27,925 nt of DNA from DASVEE01 sp036399695 (GTDB taxonomy: Bacteria; Acidobacteriota; Thermoanaerobaculia; Gp7-AA8): assembly GCA_036399695.1 (NCBI GenBank), contig DASWMP010000125.1, forward strand, positions 1-27,925, in the 5' to 3' direction. Shown here piece by piece: positions 10,122 through 19,141 of the stretch; the stretch's first letter is position 1, and each line of letters starts with the position of its first letter. The notes under the pieces were generated by a model that did no database searches, was not told where the DNA came from, and saw nothing but the letters and a program-made list of their open reading frames with translations. A program made the position numbers and the translations under genes.

Positions 10122-11189
10122 ATGACGCCTCCGCGCGCCTTTCGCGACGAGCTTCGTAACCTGTTGCAGTACGGCGACTTGTCGTTCCGGGACTTCGTCG
10201 AGCTGGCGCTCTATCACCCCGAGTTCGGCTATTACTCGCAGGCCGTTTCGCCCGTTGGCAAGGAGGGGGATTTCGTCACCGCGCCTCTGCTCAGCCCCGT
10301 CTTCTCGTACGCTTTGGGCAGGCTCATCCAGGAGTTTCTGCGCCGCCAGGGGGGCGGACTGTCTACGATCGTGGACATCGGCTGCGGTGACGGCGCTCTC
10401 ATCCGTTCTTTAATGTCCGAGGAAGCTCGGTTCTACGGTGTGGACCGGTCGCTGACGAGAGTGGGAGAGGGGCCATTCGTCCGTTCGCTGGAGGAAGTTC
10501 CCCGGGACGGCGCCCATCTGCTCCTCAGTAATGAGCTGTTCGACGCCATCCCCTTCGCCCGGCTGGTCCAGCGAGGCGAGCACGTCCACGAGCTGTGGGT
10601 CACGGAGCGGGACGGCGTGCTCGACTGGTCGGAGCACGAGGCTCCGCCGATGTACGAGGACTACTTCGCCTCCCACGGCCTCGAGCTGGCCGAAGGTCAG
10701 TTCGCAGACGTCTCTCTGGAGTGGGAGGCGATGTACGCCGACATGGCCCGCTACCTTCAGAGGGGGCTGATCGTCACGTTCGACTACGGCTTCCGCGCCC
10801 CGCAGCTCTTCGACCGCCGGATTCGCCGTTTCGGGACGGCCGCCGCCTACTCGGGCCAGCGGGTGACGCGCGATCTCCTGGCGAACCCGGGGGAGCAGGA
10901 CCTGACGGCCCACGTCAATTTCAGCGACCTCGAGCGGGCTGGGGAGCGGGAAGGGATGACCACCCTTTTCTTCGATCGCCAGGCAAAGTTCCTCCTGGCC
11001 CTCGGCATCACCGAGCACGAGCTGTTCAAGCCGATGCAGGAGGTCGACCTCTCGCTCGAGTTGATCGATGCACGCGATGACGCCCGCCGGCTCGTGCTCC
11101 CGGACGGCATCGGGGAGGACATCCGGGTGCTGGTCCAGGGCAAGGGCGTGCCGCTGGAGGGATGGTCGTTTCAGAAGAAGCTGTGGTGA
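10122..11189 (+). CDS. MidA/NDUFAF7-family SAM-dependent methyltransferase (DUF185, COG1565)
   Basis: 355 residues. The family-specific N-terminus is clear: SFRDFVELALYHPEFGYY (about 26-43), then GKEGDFVTAPLLSP, followed by the SAM-binding motif VDIGCGDG (84-91) and a downstream Rossmann-type fold with LLSNELFDAIPF (about 128-139), the family's acidic/aromatic motif. Eukaryotic NDUFAF7/MidA methylates an Arg of the complex I 49-kDa subunit, homologous to NuoD. In bacteria the target is mostly unproven. Here the nuo operon begins 2.1 kb downstream on the same strand, and NuoD keeps the corresponding Arg (see findings). No strong Shine-Dalgarno precedes the ATG; it is monocistronic or leads a short operon, being followed by a repeat-hairpin element. 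Confidence 0.88.
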   Translation: MTPPRAFRDELRNLLQYGDLSFRDFVELALYHPEFGYYSQAVSPVGKEGDFVTAPLLSPVFSYALGRLIQEFLRRQGGGLSTIVDIGCGDGALIRSLMSEEARFYGVDRSLTRVGEGPFVRSLEEVPRDGAHLLLSNELFDAIPFARLVQRGEHVHELWVTERDGVLDWSEHEAPPMYEDYFASHGLELAEGQFADVSLEWEAMYADMARYLQRGLIVTFDYGFRAPQLFDRRIRRFGTAAAYSGQRVTRDLLANPGEQDLTAHVNFSDLERAGEREGMTTLFFDRQAKFLLALGITEHELFKPMQEVDLSLELIDARDDARRLVLPDGIGEDIRVLVQGKGVPLEGWSFQKKLW

Positions 11190-11195
11190 GGGAGG

Positions 11196-11313
11196 GATGA
11201 GGATTGGGGATTGAGGATTGAGGATTGAGGATGGGCTGCGCTTCGCGTGGCGCACGGGTTCCCCTCATCCTCAATTCTCAATTCTCAATCCTCAATTCTC
11301 AATCCTCAATCCG
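11196..11313. repeat. Heptamer-arm hairpin, unit GGATTGA
   Basis: Left arm: about five units of GGATTGA/GGATTGG (11200-11233). Right arm: about seven units of CTCAATC/CTCAATT (11264-11311). A 28-nt centre holds TGCGC...GCGCA. The same unit builds the element at 16684-16791. No gene lies in this 159-bp gap. Confidence 0.85.
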
Positions 11314-11348
11314 TTGAAACGCTGCGCGGTGCGCGTGCACTACTGTGC

Positions 11349-12218
11349 ATGCGACTCCTCCGACTGATCCTCGCAAGTCTGCTGTTGGTCAGCGCCTGCA
11401 AGACGCGAGAGACCGCGCAGCTCCCCACGACCGCGACCACGGACACCACCGCCACCACTGCCGTCGTGGATACGGCGCCGCCGGAGCCGCCGCAGGCGGT
11501 GGCTGTCACGTTCACCACGCCGAGCGCGGACGGGAGGACGGCGAAAGCCAAACGGTCGTTCGTCACGACCGACGTGCTCCGGTTCGCGGCCGAGAGTGCG
11601 GAGGTCGAGTGGGCCGTCGAGACGGCGTCGTCGGACGGGCGGCTCGATCCGGCCACGTTCGCGGGGCCGGAGTACGAGGCGAAGGTGCGGCCGAAGCCGG
11701 CGCCTTCCAGCCGTTCGAAGCCGCTGCGCTACACGTTGACCGTCGCGGAAGGGGACCAGCGGTCGAAGTACGTCATCGAGCAGGACGAGATCGACACCAT
11801 CCGCCAGCAGTACATCGACATGACGAAGAACCGGGTGCCGAAGCGCAACGAGTTCGTCGGGGAAGGGAAGAGTCCGCGCGGCTACTTTTCGTTCGCCGAG
11901 ATCCGCAGCCGCGACAACGCTCCGTACGCCGTCTTCACAGTCCTCGAGCAGATGGACGAATGGCGTGAGAGCTACGGCGGGCCGCTGAAGGTCAACCGCG
12001 GCTTCACGACGCCGCGTCACAACGGGAAGATCAAAGGAGCGGCGAAGAACAGCCAGCATCTTTACGGCCGGGCCGTGGACGTCGACTCCGACTCCGGCGA
12101 CTGGGTCGACAAGCGCGACGCCGCGCGCGACGCCGGCGCCTGCACCGAGCCGCTCGCAATCTGTGGTTACGGCCATGTCCATGGAGACTGGAGGAAAGAA
12201 TGTCCGCCCGGATGGTAA
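11349..12218 (+). CDS. Lipoprotein with M15-like (D-Ala-D-Ala peptidase fold) C-terminal domain
   Basis: 289 residues. Lipoprotein signal with lipobox LVSAC (Cys17), then a Thr-rich linker (18-45) and a beta-rich middle region (about 50-160) I cannot assign. The C-terminus has the peptidase M15 zinc signature: SQHLYGRAVD (His237, Asp244) and GYGHVHGDW (His276, His278), with His278 the likely third ligand. M15 enzymes cleave peptidoglycan stem peptides, so an envelope-anchored murein hydrolase is likely. The Arg/Glu residues expected for catalysis cannot be checked without alignment, so an inactive version is possible. Start chosen at 11349 because it gives the lipoprotein signal; an upstream in-frame ATG at 11247 lies inside repeat DNA. 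No clear Shine-Dalgarno. It overlaps the next gene by 19 bp. Confidence 0.78.
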   Translation: MRLLRLILASLLLVSACKTRETAQLPTTATTDTTATTAVVDTAPPEPPQAVAVTFTTPSADGRTAKAKRSFVTTDVLRFAAESAEVEWAVETASSDGRLDPATFAGPEYEAKVRPKPAPSSRSKPLRYTLTVAEGDQRSKYVIEQDEIDTIRQQYIDMTKNRVPKRNEFVGEGKSPRGYFSFAEIRSRDNAPYAVFTVLEQMDEWRESYGGPLKVNRGFTTPRHNGKIKGAAKNSQHLYGRAVDVDSDSGDWVDKRDAARDAGACTEPLAICGYGHVHGDWRKECPPGW

Positions 12219-13108
12219 AGAGCCTGACTTTCGTCACGTTGTCCGTCGCCCTCACGCTCGCGGCGCAGGAGCGCCAGTCCCCGGTGACGCACGTCCCGGC
12301 CACGCAATCGAAACCGCCGGCGACGCAGAGCGAAGCCAATCGGCAGAAGAAAGAGGATGCCGCTGCCCGGCGCCGCCAGTTCCTCGAGGAGCTCGCACGT
12401 CTGGCCGTGCAGGAGGCGGCTCGCGCAGGCGAACCGAAGCCGAAGCCGCAGCCCACCCAGCCATCGCAGGCCACCACGGGCGGAAGCCGAGCCTCCACGG
12501 TGGTGCCGCAGTACGTCTTTCCGCCGCGCGCCAATCCGGCGGAGGACGAGCGCTGGCAAAACGCCTGGGAAGAGCGGGAGGGATTGTTCGAATCGATCGA
12601 TCGTGACAACCCCTCCGACGCCGAGAAGCTCTGGGCCATCAAGACGCTGTGGAACGAAGCGGCGTTCCTCCAGCGCCACTTCGCCACGACGAGCGAAGGG
12701 CTGGGGGAGGGCTACGGCGCTTACTACATCGACCTGACGCTGTTCGTGACCCGGCTGAAGGACCCGCGCTCCATCGAATCGCTCGCCGTGGCCATGGACG
12801 TGGCCCCGGCCATCTCCACGACGCTCGCGGAACTGGGCGAGCCGGCCGTCGATCCGGTCATCGGTCTTCTCGCCAACCCCTGTCTCCGGGAAAGCGCCGC
12901 ATACACGCTCGGGAAATTTCTGCAGGGGCAGCGCGAGGGGCGGAGCCGTCTCGCTCCCGCTACCGTCACGAAGATCCGTCAGGCACTCGTGCGCGCCGCC
13001 GTCAGCGACGTGCCGTCTCTCCGGCGGAACGCCGTACGTGCGCTCCGGAAAGTCGAGCTGACGCGGGAGGAACAGGCGGTGATGAGCCGAGCGGGCGGTG
13101 CGCAGTAG
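12200..13108 (+). CDS. Secreted protein with C-terminal HEAT-like helical repeats
   Basis: 302 residues; no precise family recognised. An N-terminal signal-like segment (about 5-22) is followed by a charged, Ala/Gln-rich helical stretch (35-85; many Arg/Lys/Glu) and a Pro-rich linker (74-95). The C-terminal half contains helical pairs resembling HEAT repeats: LKDPRSIESLAVAMDV, LGEPAVDPVIGLLAN, LRESAAYTLGKFL and VPSLRRNAVRALRKV. Such repeats usually form protein-binding scaffolds. GGAGGAAAG lies 4-9 nt before the ATG at 12200. The 19-bp overlap with the upstream lipoprotein gene implies co-translation and possibly a shared envelope role. It ends directly before a repeat hairpin. Confidence 0.65.
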   Translation: MSARMVKSLTFVTLSVALTLAAQERQSPVTHVPATQSKPPATQSEANRQKKEDAAARRRQFLEELARLAVQEAARAGEPKPKPQPTQPSQATTGGSRASTVVPQYVFPPRANPAEDERWQNAWEEREGLFESIDRDNPSDAEKLWAIKTLWNEAAFLQRHFATTSEGLGEGYGAYYIDLTLFVTRLKDPRSIESLAVAMDVAPAISTTLAELGEPAVDPVIGLLANPCLRESAAYTLGKFLQGQREGRSRLAPATVTKIRQALVRAAVSDVPSLRRNAVRALRKVELTREEQAVMSRAGGAQ

Positions 13109-13112
13109 GCGC

Positions 13113-13226
13113 TTGGCGGTGAGCAGTTGGCCTTTGGCAGTAGGCGGTTGGCAGTAACGAGACCGAGGCGGGGCGCCAGGTCTCTGCCCACCGGCCACCG
13201 CCAACTGCCAACCGCCAACTGCCCAC
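13113..13226. repeat. Heptamer-arm hairpin, unit GGCAGTT/GGCGGTT
   Basis: Left arm (13113-13154) is built of TTGGCGG, AGTTGGC and GGTTGGC units; right arm (13186-13225) of CCGCCAACTGCCAACCGCC-type units. The arms pair with a few mismatches around a 30-nt centre. It begins a few bases after the stop of the HEAT-like gene and lies upstream of the nuo promoter. Confidence 0.8.
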
Positions 13227-13262
13227 TTTCCATCGGCTCCAACCACCCTCATCCAATACTTG

Positions 13263-13290
13263 TTGACTCTCCATACCTGCCGCTTACAAT
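13263..13290 (+). promoter_or_regulatory. Candidate sigma70-type promoter of the nuo-atp operon
   Basis: TTGACT (13263-13268), 16-nt spacer, TACAAT (13285-13290). Expected start of transcription is near 13297, giving a leader of about 37 nt before nuoA. It is the best promoter-like match I found in the window and sits in the right place. Confidence 0.55.
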
Positions 13291-13333
13291 TGGCCGTCCT
13301 TCACGAACAAAGCGAAGTAGCGAGCGGCAAAAG

Positions 13334-13683
13334 ATGGCCAATTACTCAGTTCTACTGGTAGCGGCGCTCATCGTCCTGTCCGTCCCGGTTTTGACTCTAT
13401 TCGTCCTGGCGCCGCTCGTTCGCGCGTCACGGTCGACCAAGGTCAAGCTCGAGCCGTATGAGTGCGGCATCCCCGCGACTTCCCACGCGTTCGATCACCG
13501 ATTTTCGGTCCGCTACTTCCTCATCGCGGTCCTGTTCATCGTGTTCGACGTGGAGACGGTCTTCCTCTTCCCCTGGGCAATCCGGTTCAAGCAGCTCGGC
13601 TGGTTCGGAGCTGTGGAGATGGCAATCTTCCTTGCGATCCTGCTGATCGGTTACTTCTATGCCTGGAAGCGGAAGGTTCTTTC

Positions 13684-13693
<10 letters not shown>
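13334..13693 (+). CDS. nuoA: NADH-quinone oxidoreductase subunit A
   Basis: Membrane subunit of complex I at the junction with the peripheral arm. 119 residues with three membrane segments (about 5-28, 60-80, 90-110). Signature: KLEPYECGIPATSHAFDHRFSVRYFL region followed by FDVETVFLFPW; the Cys in YECG lies in the conserved loop close to the quinone site. The ATG at 13334 is chosen because the protein then has the usual length; no clear Shine-Dalgarno precedes it, and in-frame sequence further upstream is repeat DNA. First gene of the operon. Its stop overlaps the start of nuoB by 10 bp. Confidence 0.96.
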
Positions 13694-14697
<1,004 letters not shown>

Positions 14698-14703
14698 CGA
14701 AAA

Positions 14704-15447
14704 ATGGCGGACGAACAACCACAGCGTACTGCTGACGACATCCGGCGCGATCCACTCGTCGCGGCGGCCGTCGCGCGCGCCGGCGAAGCCATCACCGACG
14801 CGAAAGAATTCGTCGGCGAGATCACCCTCACCGTCGACACCGACCGCATCGTCGAAGTGGCTCGTGCCTTCAAGGCCGACGGCTTCATCTACCTCGTCGA
14901 CCTGGCGGGCATCGATTACTCCAAGTACCCGAACAACGCCGGCCCCCGTTATGGCGTGGCCTACACCCTCTACTCCTTCAGCCGCAACGCGCGCGTCCGG
15001 CTCAAAGTGCGCACCGATGCGGCCGTGCCTTCCGTGACCTCCGTCTGGAAGACCGCCAACTGGCACGAGCGCGAGACGTTCGACATGCTCGGCATCGACT
15101 TCCCCGGCCATCCCAACCTCGAGCGCATCCTGATGTGGGAAGGCTTCAACGGCCATCCCCTGCGCAAAGACTTCCCGATCCGCGGCATCGACACCGGCGC
15201 CCGCATCTACCCCGAAGTCTTCCCCGAGGGGGGCGGCCCGAAAGTCGGCTCGACGGGCAAAGACGCCAAAGACGTCAACCTCTACAAAGGCGAATGGAAC
15301 CGCTACGGCACCTGGCCCGCCGCCCAGATCGGCGGAGGCCCCGCCCCGGCGAAGCCCGCACCCAAAGCCGTCGCAGCAGCGCCCGCGCCGAAGCCGGTGG
15401 CAGCACCGGTCGCGGTGGTGGAAGCGGATGGGGAGGAAGAAGCATGA
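14704..15447 (+). CDS. nuoC: NADH-quinone oxidoreductase subunit C with Ala/Pro-rich tail
   Basis: Peripheral-arm subunit of complex I (30-kDa subunit). 247 residues. The family signature ERETFDMLGIDFPGHPNLERILM spans about 122-144, followed by GHPLRKDFP. It is a separate gene here, not fused to nuoD as in Escherichia coli. After residue about 205 comes a low-complexity Ala/Pro/Lys extension (to 237) and an acidic end (EADGEEEA), not needed in typical NuoC. Part of it (KPAPKAVAA, 217-225) is identical to a piece of the NuoB linker (210-218). It starts 6 bp after nuoB with no strong Shine-Dalgarno, which suggests translational coupling. It is followed by a repeat hairpin before nuoD. Confidence 0.95.
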   Translation: MADEQPQRTADDIRRDPLVAAAVARAGEAITDAKEFVGEITLTVDTDRIVEVARAFKADGFIYLVDLAGIDYSKYPNNAGPRYGVAYTLYSFSRNARVRLKVRTDAAVPSVTSVWKTANWHERETFDMLGIDFPGHPNLERILMWEGFNGHPLRKDFPIRGIDTGARIYPEVFPEGGGPKVGSTGKDAKDVNLYKGEWNRYGTWPAAQIGGGPAPAKPAPKAVAAAPAPKPVAAPVAVVEADGEEEA

Positions 15448-15463
15448 CGCTGACGCGTCGTTT

Positions 15464-15544
15464 CCGGTTTTCGGTTTTTGGTTTTTGGTGCGGCACGGTG
15501 ACGCCGAGCGCAGCACCGACAACCAACAACCAGAAACCAACAAC
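15464..15544. repeat. Heptamer-arm hairpin between nuoC and nuoD, unit GGTTTTT
   Basis: Left arm CGGTTTTTGGTTTTTGGTGC (15472-15491) opposes GCACCGACAACCAACAACC (15513-15531) and a further AGAAACCAACAAC; pairing is imperfect in the repeat units. It is the same heptamer type as the element near 9.2 kb. It fills most of the 117-bp gap between nuoC and nuoD. Confidence 0.75.
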
Positions 15545-15564
15545 GGATGGCGGGAGGGTGGCCA

Positions 15565-16680
15565 ATGTTTGACGTCCACGAAATGGAGATCAACTTCGGT
15601 CCCCAGCATCCGTCGACGCACGGGGTGTTGCGGGTCATTCTGAAGGTGGACGGCGAGCGGATCGTCGACGCCAAGCCGATCATCGGTTACCTCCATCGCG
15701 GCACCGAGAAGCTCTTCGAGTACATGGCCTATCCGCAGTGCATCCCGCACACGGACCGGATGGACTACGTCGCCTCGGCCACGAACAACCTCGGCTTCGT
15801 CGAGACCGTCGAGAAGATGATGGGCATCGGGGCGCAGATTCCGCGGCGCGCGCAGCTCCTGCGCGTCATCCTGTCGGAGCTGCAGCGCATCTCGTCGCAC
15901 CTCCTCTGGCTGGCCACGCACGCCATCGACATCGGCGCCATGACGCCGTTCTTCTACTGCTTCCGCGAGCGCGAGCAGATCCTCGACCTCTTCGAGGCTT
16001 ACTGCGGCGCGAGGCTCACGCTCAACTGCATGCGCATCGGCGGGATGCCCGAGGATCTGCCGGCCGGCTGGCTGGACGACCTCGAGGCCTTCGTCGGCAA
16101 GTTCGACGCGGCCGTCGACGAATACGAATCGCTCCTCACCAACAACCGCATCTGGAAGCGCCGCACGGTCGGCATCGGCGTCCTCTCACCTGAAGACGCC
16201 ATCGACTGGGGCATCACCGGACCGCCGCTGCGCGGCTCCGGCGTCGAGTGGGATCTCCGCCGCGCGCAGCCGTACGAGTGCTATCCCGAGCTCGCCTTCG
16301 AGATCCCGATCGGCAAGAACGGCGACACCTACGACCGCTACCTCGTGCGCATGGAAGAGATGCGGCAGTCCAACCACATCCTCCGCCAGTGCGTCCCCCT
16401 CATCAAGCAAACGCCCGAAGGCGACCTCAAAGCGAAGATCTCCCGCGTCATCCGCCCGCCGGAAGGGGAGGTCTACCACTCGATCGAATCGCCGAAGGGT
16501 GAGCTGGGCTACTACATCGTGGCCGACGGCAAGAGCCAGCAGGCCTACCGCTGCCACGTGCGGCCGCCCAGCTTCGTCAACCTGCAGGCGCTGCCGGCGC
16601 TGGCGAAGGGACACCTCGTCTCCGATCTCGTGGCGTTGATCGGGACGATCGACATCGTGTTGGGAGAGGTGGACCGATGA
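15565..16680 (+). CDS. nuoD: NADH-quinone oxidoreductase subunit D (49-kDa homologue)
   Basis: 371 residues. Forms the quinone-binding pocket with NuoB. N-terminus NFGPQHPSTHGVLR gives His15 and His19 (His19 matches the quinone-headgroup His of the family), and Tyr68 in DRMDY matches the pocket Tyr. HRGTEK (44-49) carries Arg45, equivalent to the Arg of the 49-kDa subunit that NDUFAF7 dimethylates in mitochondria. The end LIGTIDIVLGEVDR is the normal C-terminus, so the gene is complete. Start ATG at 15565 follows GGGAGGG by about 6 nt; an in-frame ATG at 15547 is upstream of that RBS and rejected. It lies between two repeat hairpins. Confidence 0.97.
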   Translation: MFDVHEMEINFGPQHPSTHGVLRVILKVDGERIVDAKPIIGYLHRGTEKLFEYMAYPQCIPHTDRMDYVASATNNLGFVETVEKMMGIGAQIPRRAQLLRVILSELQRISSHLLWLATHAIDIGAMTPFFYCFREREQILDLFEAYCGARLTLNCMRIGGMPEDLPAGWLDDLEAFVGKFDAAVDEYESLLTNNRIWKRRTVGIGVLSPEDAIDWGITGPPLRGSGVEWDLRRAQPYECYPELAFEIPIGKNGDTYDRYLVRMEEMRQSNHILRQCVPLIKQTPEGDLKAKISRVIRPPEGEVYHSIESPKGELGYYIVADGKSQQAYRCHVRPPSFVNLQALPALAKGHLVSDLVALIGTIDIVLGEVDR

Positions 16681-16683
16681 GAG

Positions 16684-16791
16684 GCGGATTGAGGATTGAG
16701 AATTGCGGATTGAGGATTGAGCGGAGCGCAGGACGGAACGTTGGCCGAGCGCCAGCAATCCTCAATCCTCAATCCTCAATTCTCAATCCTC
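16684..16791. repeat. Heptamer-arm hairpin between nuoD and nuoH, unit GGATTGA
   Basis: Left arm (16686-16721) is about five units of GGATTGA/GAATTGC; right arm (16756-16791) is about five units of CTCAATC/CTCAATT. The 34-nt centre is GC-rich. Same unit as the element at 11.2 kb. nuoE, nuoF and nuoG usually sit at this junction. Confidence 0.85.
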
Positions 16792-16804
16792 GCCGGAGGC
16801 GAGC

Positions 16805-17959
16805 ATGAACAAAGCCCTCCTCACCTACCTCCTCTGGCCGTTGGCCAAGTTCCTCGTGGCCTTCGTCATCGTGCAGGGCATCGTTGCGGCGATGAACTGG
16901 GTCGAGCGGCGGCTCCTTGGATTGTTTCAGGCGCGGCTCGGGCCGAACCGGGTCGGCCTCTGGGGACTCGGGCAGATCATTGCGGATCCGATCAAGTTCC
17001 TGCTGAAGGAAGACATCGTTCCGGCCAGCTCGCAGAAGCTCGCCTACTTTCTCGGGCCGATCCTGCCGCTGCTGCCGGCGTTCATCGTCTTCTGCCTCAT
17101 CCCGTACGGACCGCCGCCGACGTTCACCGTCACGCGCATCAACGTCGGGCTGCTGCTGATCCTCGCCCTCACGTCCACGGCCGTCTACGGCATCATCCTG
17201 GGCGGCTGGGCTTCCAACAACAAGTACTCCCTGATGGGCGGCCTGCGCAGCGCCGCGCAGATGGTGTCGTACGAGGTGCCGTTCGGCCTCTCCATCGTCG
17301 GCGTGCTGATGCTCACCGGATCGCTCGATCTCGTCACCATCGTCCGTTACCAGGAAACGAACGCCTGGAACTTCCTCCCGCAGCTCGTGGCCTGCTTCAT
17401 CTTCCTCGTCTCCATGAACGCGGAGAACAACCGCACGCCCTTCGACCTGCCGGAAGCGGAGTCGGAGCTCGTGGCCGGCTACCACACCGAGTATTCGGCG
17501 ATGAAGTTCGCCTTCTTCATGCTGGCCGAGTACTCGATGATGATCGTCAACTGCTGCCTCATCGTCACGCTCTTCTTCGGTGGCTGGACGCTGGGCATGT
17601 TCGACCTCGGCCTGACGACGTCCGTGCTGAAGGGCATGGGCCTCCTCGGCGGTTTCCTCGGCCTGGCCATCTTCGTCGTGAAGGTGATGTTCTTCCTCCT
17701 CGGCTACGTCTGGTTCCGGGCCACGTTCCCCCGCTTCCGGTTCGACCAGCTCATGGACCTCGGCTGGAAGTTCATGATCCCGCTCGCTCTCGCGAACATC
17801 TTCGTTACCGCGATCTTCGTGCTCATCGGCCAGGAGCGGCTGATGTACTGGATCGGCATCGCCCTGATCGGTGCCGCCATTCTCTATCTGCGCAGACCCG
17901 CTCCCGACCGTCGGAAGGTGATCCAACATGCAAGTCGAGTATCCGAAGCACAGACTTAG
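16805..17959 (+). CDS. nuoH: NADH-quinone oxidoreductase subunit H
   Basis: Membrane subunit of complex I at the entrance of the quinone chamber. 384 residues, with about eight membrane segments. Signature segments: VERRLLGLFQARLGPNR (35-51), MGGLRSAAQMVSYEVPFGL near 140 and the acidic loop NAENNRTPFDLPEAESELV (about 204-222) followed by AGYHTEYS. GGAGGC lies 5 nt before the ATG. Its last 32 bp overlap nuoI in another frame, so the tail (PDRRKVIQHASRVSEAQT) is not shared family sequence. Longer than Escherichia coli NuoH (325 residues), with the extra residues mainly at the C-terminus. Confidence 0.97.
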   Translation: MNKALLTYLLWPLAKFLVAFVIVQGIVAAMNWVERRLLGLFQARLGPNRVGLWGLGQIIADPIKFLLKEDIVPASSQKLAYFLGPILPLLPAFIVFCLIPYGPPPTFTVTRINVGLLLILALTSTAVYGIILGGWASNNKYSLMGGLRSAAQMVSYEVPFGLSIVGVLMLTGSLDLVTIVRYQETNAWNFLPQLVACFIFLVSMNAENNRTPFDLPEAESELVAGYHTEYSAMKFAFFMLAEYSMMIVNCCLIVTLFFGGWTLGMFDLGLTTSVLKGMGLLGGFLGLAIFVVKVMFFLLGYVWFRATFPRFRFDQLMDLGWKFMIPLALANIFVTAIFVLIGQERLMYWIGIALIGAAILYLRRPAPDRRKVIQHASRVSEAQT

Positions 17960-18452
17960 CGACAAGTTTCTTCTCCTCGACATGCTCGAGGGGTTGAAGA
18001 CCACCCTCCGCGAGCTGTTCAAGCCGAAGGTGACGGTGCGCTATCCCGAAGAGCGGATGGAGCCGGCGGACCGCTTCCGCGGCATGTTCAAGTTCTCCTA
18101 CGACCGCTGCATCGCCTGCAAGCTCTGCGCGGTGGCCTGCCCCATCGACATCATCTACATCGACGTCCACGACGAGATGCGCGAAGTGGACGGCAAGCAG
18201 AAGAAGCTCAAAGTCCTGGACCGCTACGACATCGACGTGAAGCGCTGCATGTTCTGCGCGCTCTGCGAAGAAGCCTGCCCCACCAAGCCGAAGTCGATCT
18301 GGCTGACCACGAAGACCTACGAGCTCGCGTCCTACGACCGCAACGACCTGTACTTCAACATGCAGCAGCTCGAGTACTGGGAGGACCGGCCGCAGTACAC
18401 CGGCCTGCCGGAGCCCGAGCAGCCGAAGCGCATCGCCGGAGGGACGGAGTAG
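17928..18452 (+). CDS. nuoI: NADH-quinone oxidoreductase subunit I (2x 4Fe-4S ferredoxin)
   Basis: 174 residues. Carries clusters N6a and N6b, which pass electrons to N2 in NuoB. Ligands: Cys61, Cys64, Cys67 and Cys71 (CIACKLCAVACP), and Cys107, Cys110, Cys113 and Cys117 (CMFCALCEEACP). The N-terminal amphipathic helix (about 12-32) is as expected for docking to the membrane arm. The ATG at 17928 lies inside the end of nuoH (32-bp overlap) and has GGAAGGTG about 7 nt upstream; a start downstream of the nuoH stop would remove the conserved N-terminal helix. Its stop codon touches the nuoJ start with no gap. Confidence 0.96.
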   Translation: MQVEYPKHRLSDKFLLLDMLEGLKTTLRELFKPKVTVRYPEERMEPADRFRGMFKFSYDRCIACKLCAVACPIDIIYIDVHDEMREVDGKQKKLKVLDRYDIDVKRCMFCALCEEACPTKPKSIWLTTKTYELASYDRNDLYFNMQQLEYWEDRPQYTGLPEPEQPKRIAGGTE

Positions 18453-19130
18453 ATGGACGGCCTCACGGGCAACATGCCGCTGCTCGTTTTCCTCGTCATC
18501 GGGACGCTCGCCGTCGCCTCGTCGATCCTCGTCGTGGCGATGCGCAACCCCGTGCACTCCGCGCTCTTTCTCCTGCTGACGTTCCTCTGCGTGGCCGTGC
18601 TGTTCGTCATCAAGACGGCGGAGTTCGTGGCCGCCGTGCAGGTGCTGGTCTACGCGGGCGGCATCATGGTGCTGTTCCTCTTCGTCGTCATGCTCATCAA
18701 CGTGCGCCACCTGCCGGAAGAGAAAGTCATGTCCGGCGCCTGGCTGGGCGGCATCGGCGTCGGCCTCGTGCTGCTGATCCTCTTCGCCACGATCGTCCGC
18801 ACGGGTCAGTACCACGACCCGGCGCTCGACACGACGGCGCTGACGACCGTCAAAGAGAAGAAGCTCGTCGATCACCCGACGGACCCGGACAAGCTCCTGC
18901 GCCGCACCGTGACGACCGAGAACCGGAACGCCGAAGCGGTGGCCATGGCGCTCTACACCGATTACCTCGTGCCGTTCGAAGTGGTGTCGCTCTTCCTCCT
19001 CGTGGCCATGATCGGCGCCATCGTCATCGGCAAGCGCGAGCTCAGTGCCGAGGAAGAGGAGACCACGCCGCAGTACATCATGGAGCGCGCCGAGATCGAG
19101 AAAGAAGTGAAGGAGTCGATGAGTGCATAG
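18453..19130 (+). CDS. nuoJ: NADH-quinone oxidoreductase subunit J
   Basis: 225 residues, membrane subunit. Five hydrophobic segments; the third (VQVLVYAGGIMVLFLFVVML, about 60-79) contains the conserved Tyr and the GG pair at the pi-bulge important for coupling. A long polar loop (about 118-165, Thr/Lys/Asp-rich) precedes the last segment, and the C-terminus is acidic and charged (EEEETTPQYIMERAEIEKEVKESMS). Starts directly after the nuoI stop codon. Confidence 0.95.
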   Translation: MDGLTGNMPLLVFLVIGTLAVASSILVVAMRNPVHSALFLLLTFLCVAVLFVIKTAEFVAAVQVLVYAGGIMVLFLFVVMLINVRHLPEEKVMSGAWLGGIGVGLVLLILFATIVRTGQYHDPALDTTALTTVKEKKLVDHPTDPDKLLRRTVTTENRNAEAVAMALYTDYLVPFEVVSLFLLVAMIGAIVIGKRELSAEEEETTPQYIMERAEIEKEVKESMSA

Positions 19131-19141
19131 CGGGGGCGGAC

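Noticed and set aside
11314..11346. Promoter TTGAAA / TACTGT before the M15-like lipoprotein
   Set aside because: The spacer would be 21 nt, too long, and the -10 ends 2 nt before the ATG.
11247..11348. Upstream in-frame start of the M15-like lipoprotein
   Set aside because: The extension translates the heptamer repeat (SSILNSQSSILNPQS) and would bury the lipoprotein signal.
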